Assembly: GCA_910587245.1 (NCBI GenBank) | Contig: CAJULX010000017.1 | Span: 1 to 42,388 of the forward strand | Origin: Candidatus Gastranaerophilales bacterium | GTDB taxonomy: Bacteria; Cyanobacteriota; Vampirovibrionia; Gastranaerophilales; Gastranaerophilaceae | Direction: 5' to 3' | Length of the DNA stretch: 42,388 nt | Part shown: positions 40,406 to 42,388 of the stretch, piece by piece | How positions within the stretch are numbered: position 1 is the first letter of the stretch | Layout of the letters: the number at the start of each line of letters is the position of its first letter | Translations under genes and position numbers: made by a program | Notes under the pieces: model-generated | Database searches by the model: none | Told to the model about the DNA's origin: nothing | The model's input: the letters and a program-made list of their open reading frames with translations, nothing else

Positions 40406-41535
40406 AATTTCCAGCCTTTTATAATTATTTTTACTTGTACGTTTATTTTTGATATAGCGCTATAACCACCTAGCGGGGATGTGCCAATAAAATCAGAAGA
40501 TTGACCGAAACCGATCAAAAGCGTATCATTACGAAGCGTATAAGTTGAACCTTGCTCTTGATTACCTGTATTGCCAACAATATTTGCATATTGTGGAAAT
40601 ACAATATCTCCAATATTATAACCGTTTTGCGCGGTTTTTACTTTTGCTATCATTTTTAAATTCCACTTATTATATGGAATACTTAAAATAGGCTCATTGG
40701 TTAAATCAAAAGCATAAGCACCCGAAGGCGCTATATTAAACCAATCTGTTTCATAAACAATATAATCAGTCTTTGAAATATTTATTTTAGCTTCAAGATT
40801 TCTTAAATCTCCCGTCAGTTTCTCAACATCTATATTTGCAGTATTTACAAGAGTATTACCGACACAAAAATATAGATAAGCAGGCTGCATTGCATCCTCA
40901 ATGGTTTTGCCGTCAACAACAATACCCGAATTAATGGGGTTCGGAGAAACGCCGATGAGCTTATTGTGCATAGAAGCCGGAAAAGTTGTAATTATAGTAT
41001 CACCTACAGGTGCACCGGCTTGTGTCGGAGTTGTACCATCTACGCCAACATTCTGCAGCATAGCAGTGCCGACAGTAGTTTCACCATCAAACCATCCTAA
41101 AGTTTTTCCGTTCCCCTTAGCCCTTATAGTGTCTGTTAAATTCCCCATCCCCAAGGTTACATGTTTAAGCCTTGGAAGGAAAATCCTTTGATTTTCTGTA
41201 TCAATACCAAAGTAATAAGCAATACCCGTGGCTTCATAGATGCTGTCAACTGCGGGTTTTTCAGATATATCATAGAAAATATGCCCGTTTGGGTGTACAT
41301 ATCCTGTAAATGAATAATCGCCTACGGTTATAATCTGTTCAGACCCTGCTTCTTTTTGTTTAAGAGCCTTAGCATAAGCAGCAGTATCGGCAGTTAATGT
41401 GTAAGTGCCTGAAAGTGCGAAGCCCTTTGCTTCCTCACCTGTTAAAATGTGGTCTGAAATTTTAATATCAAAGAGGTTATACCCTGAATATATACCGCTT
41501 GTTTTATAATTATACGGGTTACAGTTAATTGTCAC
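40402..41535 (-). CDS. phage tail fibre / collar-like protein
   Basis: The 377-residue protein is rich in Gly, Thr, Asn and Tyr, with a beta-rich look and phrases such as RIFLPRLKHVTLGMGNLTDT and a mid-region GGETTVGTAM-type pattern that resemble tail-collar and fibre proteins. It starts with GTG, supported by GGAGG about nine bases upstream. The beginning (TINCNPYNYKTSG) matches the start of the next fibre gene (IKCNPYNTEKLT), so the two share an N-terminal attachment sequence and probably attach at the same place on the tail. No enzymatic domain seen. Confidence 0.75.
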   Translation of the reverse strand: MTINCNPYNYKTSGIYSGYNLFDIKISDHILTGEEAKGFALSGTYTLTADTAAYAKALKQKEAGSEQIITVGDYSFTGYVHPNGHIFYDISEKPAVDSIYEATGIAYYFGIDTENQRIFLPRLKHVTLGMGNLTDTIRAKGNGKTLGWFDGETTVGTAMLQNVGVDGTTPTQAGAPVGDTIITTFPASMHNKLIGVSPNPINSGIVVDGKTIEDAMQPAYLYFCVGNTLVNTANIDVEKLTGDLRNLEAKINISKTDYIVYETDWFNIAPSGAYAFDLTNEPILSIPYNKWNLKMIAKVKTAQNGYNIGDIVFPQYANIVGNTGNQEQGSTYTLRNDTLLIGFGQSSDFIGTSPLGGYSAISKINVQVKIIIKGWKL

Positions 41536-41995
41536 CTTCTTTATCCTCCAATGTTTTTAATTCTTCTCTTAATTTCCCTGCTTGATTTTCAAGCTCCGTG
41601 AGCTTTTTAAGGTCATCCGGGTCGAAAGTTTGCAGGTTATTTTCCACTCCGTCGGCTACCAGCGTGTTTTTGTTGATAGATAAGGCATTTGCCGGCTGTT
41701 GAAACATTACACTGGCTAAAACGAGGGCTATAGCACGTGCGCTTCTTTGGCTTTGCTTGTCTATTTCTTCAAGTTCAGCCTTTATTTTGGCTATTCTTTT
41801 TGTATTTTTTTCCCGTGTTTTTTCTTCCTCTGTTTTAATCGGGCATTTATCCGCTAAATACCATTTGTAATCAATATCGGACTGTTGAACATCAAGTTCC
41901 GTCATTCCCTTTGATTTATAGGTTTCAATATTAGTACCCGTACCCACTTCACAAAGTCCGGTTTCTTGATTTATTATTTTTGCGTATTTAATCAT
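41525..41995 (-). CDS. phage MIKYAK-type protein fused to a coiled coil
   Basis: The 156-residue protein has an N-terminal part (1-50) of tail-fibre assembly type, MIKYAKIINQETGLCEVGTG, then a coiled coil (KTEEEKTREKNTKRIAKIKA) interrupted by a hydrophobic segment of about 18 residues (near 88-105, AIALVLASVMFQQPANAL) and ending in another coiled coil. The inserted segment is absent from the sister copy. It overlaps the upstream fibre gene by eight bases and the downstream one by eleven. A chaperone or fibre accessory role is inferred. Confidence 0.65.
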   Translation of the reverse strand: MIKYAKIINQETGLCEVGTGTNIETYKSKGMTELDVQQSDIDYKWYLADKCPIKTEEEKTREKNTKRIAKIKAELEEIDKQSQRSARAIALVLASVMFQQPANALSINKNTLVADGVENNLQTFDPDDLKKLTELENQAGKLREELKTLEDKEGDN

Positions 41996-42388
41996 TTTTT
42001 CCTCCTATTAATGGAAATCTTGTTACTGCGGTGAATGACCCTGATGCCACCAACAACTTTTCACCTTTTGGCAGCTTAAACCATCCGCCTATTTGCTGCT
42101 GATAACCATTTGGCATCCAACATTGATACAAGGCCAGATTATCTGCGTTTGTTATAACGCACCAAACATTAGAAAGTTGAGCGGGTATTGCATAAACAAG
42201 ATAATCTTCATCTGCAATAAAGCCGCTTTCGGTGATTATTCCTGCGGAATAATCAGGCATACCCCAGCTTGCAATCTCTGCTTTATCGTTTCTTGTTAAA
42301 GCATTTGCTTCTATTTCTCTTACATTTTCAGTTAATTTTTCAGTATTATACGGGTTGCATTTAATTACCCCCCCCCCCCGAAATATCG
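41988..42388 (-). CDS. tail-fibre-like protein, 5' end cut by the window
   Basis: The frame is open to the window edge. After a run of 12 G's (42368-42379 as C's on the plus strand) it reads VIKCNPYNTEKLTENVREIE and continues to a small beta-rich domain ending FPLIGGKND, about 125 residues in all beyond the tract. Homology of the IKCNPY start to the fibre gene at 41535 shows that the translation start lies in or before the G-run. A shorter start at 42260 would omit this conserved part and has little support. Fibre or baseplate-linked protein; the true 5' end is outside or obscured. Confidence 0.6.
   Translation of the reverse strand, partial: IFRGGGVIKCNPYNTEKLTENVREIEANALTRNDKAEIASWGMPDYSAGIITESGFIADEDYLVYAIPAQLSNVWCVITNADNLALYQCWMPNGYQQQIGGWFKLPKGEKLLVASGSFTAVTRFPLIGGKND

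Larger units (their letters stand above)
35236..42388. mobile_element. putative integrated phage, late-gene end
   Basis: From the tRNA to the window edge nearly all genes lie on the minus strand in a phage late order: tail-fibre proteins with small assembly-type proteins, small hypotheticals, a TM plus coiled-coil lysis-type protein, a Dam-like methylase and an Amidase_3 endolysin. Short genes with overlapping ends and no housekeeping genes fit a prophage joined to the tRNA 3' end. No integrase, capsid or terminase is seen, and the other end is outside the window. Whether it is intact cannot be told. Confidence 0.75.

Noticed and set aside
35236..42388. Diversity-generating retroelement with the tail-fibre genes
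   Set aside because: No reverse transcriptase and no template/variable repeat pair is visible; the fibre C-termini do not look like C-type lectin variable regions.
1..42388. CRISPR array or anti-phage defence island
   Set aside because: No regularly spaced repeats and no Cas genes; the nuclease-helicase at 7-10 kb resembles repair enzymes and lies beside housekeeping genes.

Overview
This is a low-GC (roughly one-third G+C by eye) bacterial chromosome segment with compact, mostly short operons on both strands. A tRNA-Arg gene near 35.2 kb is followed by what looks like the late end of an integrated phage. Several genes (folate-dependent TrmFO, a ComEC DNA channel, signal-peptide proteins with a repeated VFG/RL motif, membrane proteins with an N-terminal SFRG motif, many TPR proteins, a GspE-N-like domain protein) make me favour an uncultured non-photosynthetic relative of Cyanobacteria (Vampirovibrionia/Melainabacteria, order Gastranaerophilales, gut). 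That placement is inference from style and gene content, not a database match.

Layout. 1-3.4 kb: the 3' end of an unknown gene, two secreted proteins of unknown function (the second behind a hairpin that covers its ribosome binding site), then a repeat-containing cytoplasmic or surface protein on the minus strand. 3.6-7.1 kb: comEC and a membrane-anchored hypothetical. 7.1-11.7 kb: a UvrD-type helicase fused to an iron-sulfur PD-(D/E)XK nuclease, co-directional with yebC; divergently, a TPR protein and a glutaredoxin. 11.9-16.7 kb: a small ORF, an FtsB/DivIC-like division protein, a zinc-type asparaginase, a GspE-N-domain protein, a CDF metal exporter and rlmN. 16.7-21.4 kb: trmFO, pepA, an MscS channel and a TPR protein. 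21.4-27.5 kb: an overlapping pair of lineage-type membrane proteins, ribF, the (p)ppGpp enzyme rel and a YggU-family protein. 27.7-29.5 kb: a GTG-started GAF/GGDEF/HD-GYP cyclic-di-GMP enzyme. 29.5-35.1 kb: a three-gene glycosylation operon (a polyprenyl-phosphate sugar transferase of family GT2 and two tandem PMT/ArnT-like membrane transferases) and a 560-residue TPR protein. 

35.2-42.4 kb: tRNA-Arg(ACG), then about 550 bases without a convincing gene, then a minus-strand late phage cassette: tail fibre / assembly-protein modules present in two copies, small hypothetical proteins, a TM plus coiled-coil lysis-type protein, a Dam-type adenine methylase and an Amidase_3 endolysin ending at a terminator. 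Transcription runs toward the tRNA, so the tRNA 3' end is the natural attachment-site candidate. No integrase, capsid or terminase is inside the window.

The strongest unexplained signals are: (1) a 102-base, about 50% GC element between two late phage genes that folds on paper into a three-way junction closed by a perfect 7-bp helix, a candidate structured RNA; (2) a hairpin sequestering the Shine-Dalgarno of the secreted protein at 1150; (3) repeated placement of a TATAAT-like box 6-9 bases before start codons, suggesting widespread leaderless mRNAs; (4) a 12-G tract at the 5' end of a tail-fibre gene at the very edge of the window, which may be either a phase-variation tract or a sequencing/assembly artefact; and (5) a methylase whose catalytic DPPY reads DPVY.
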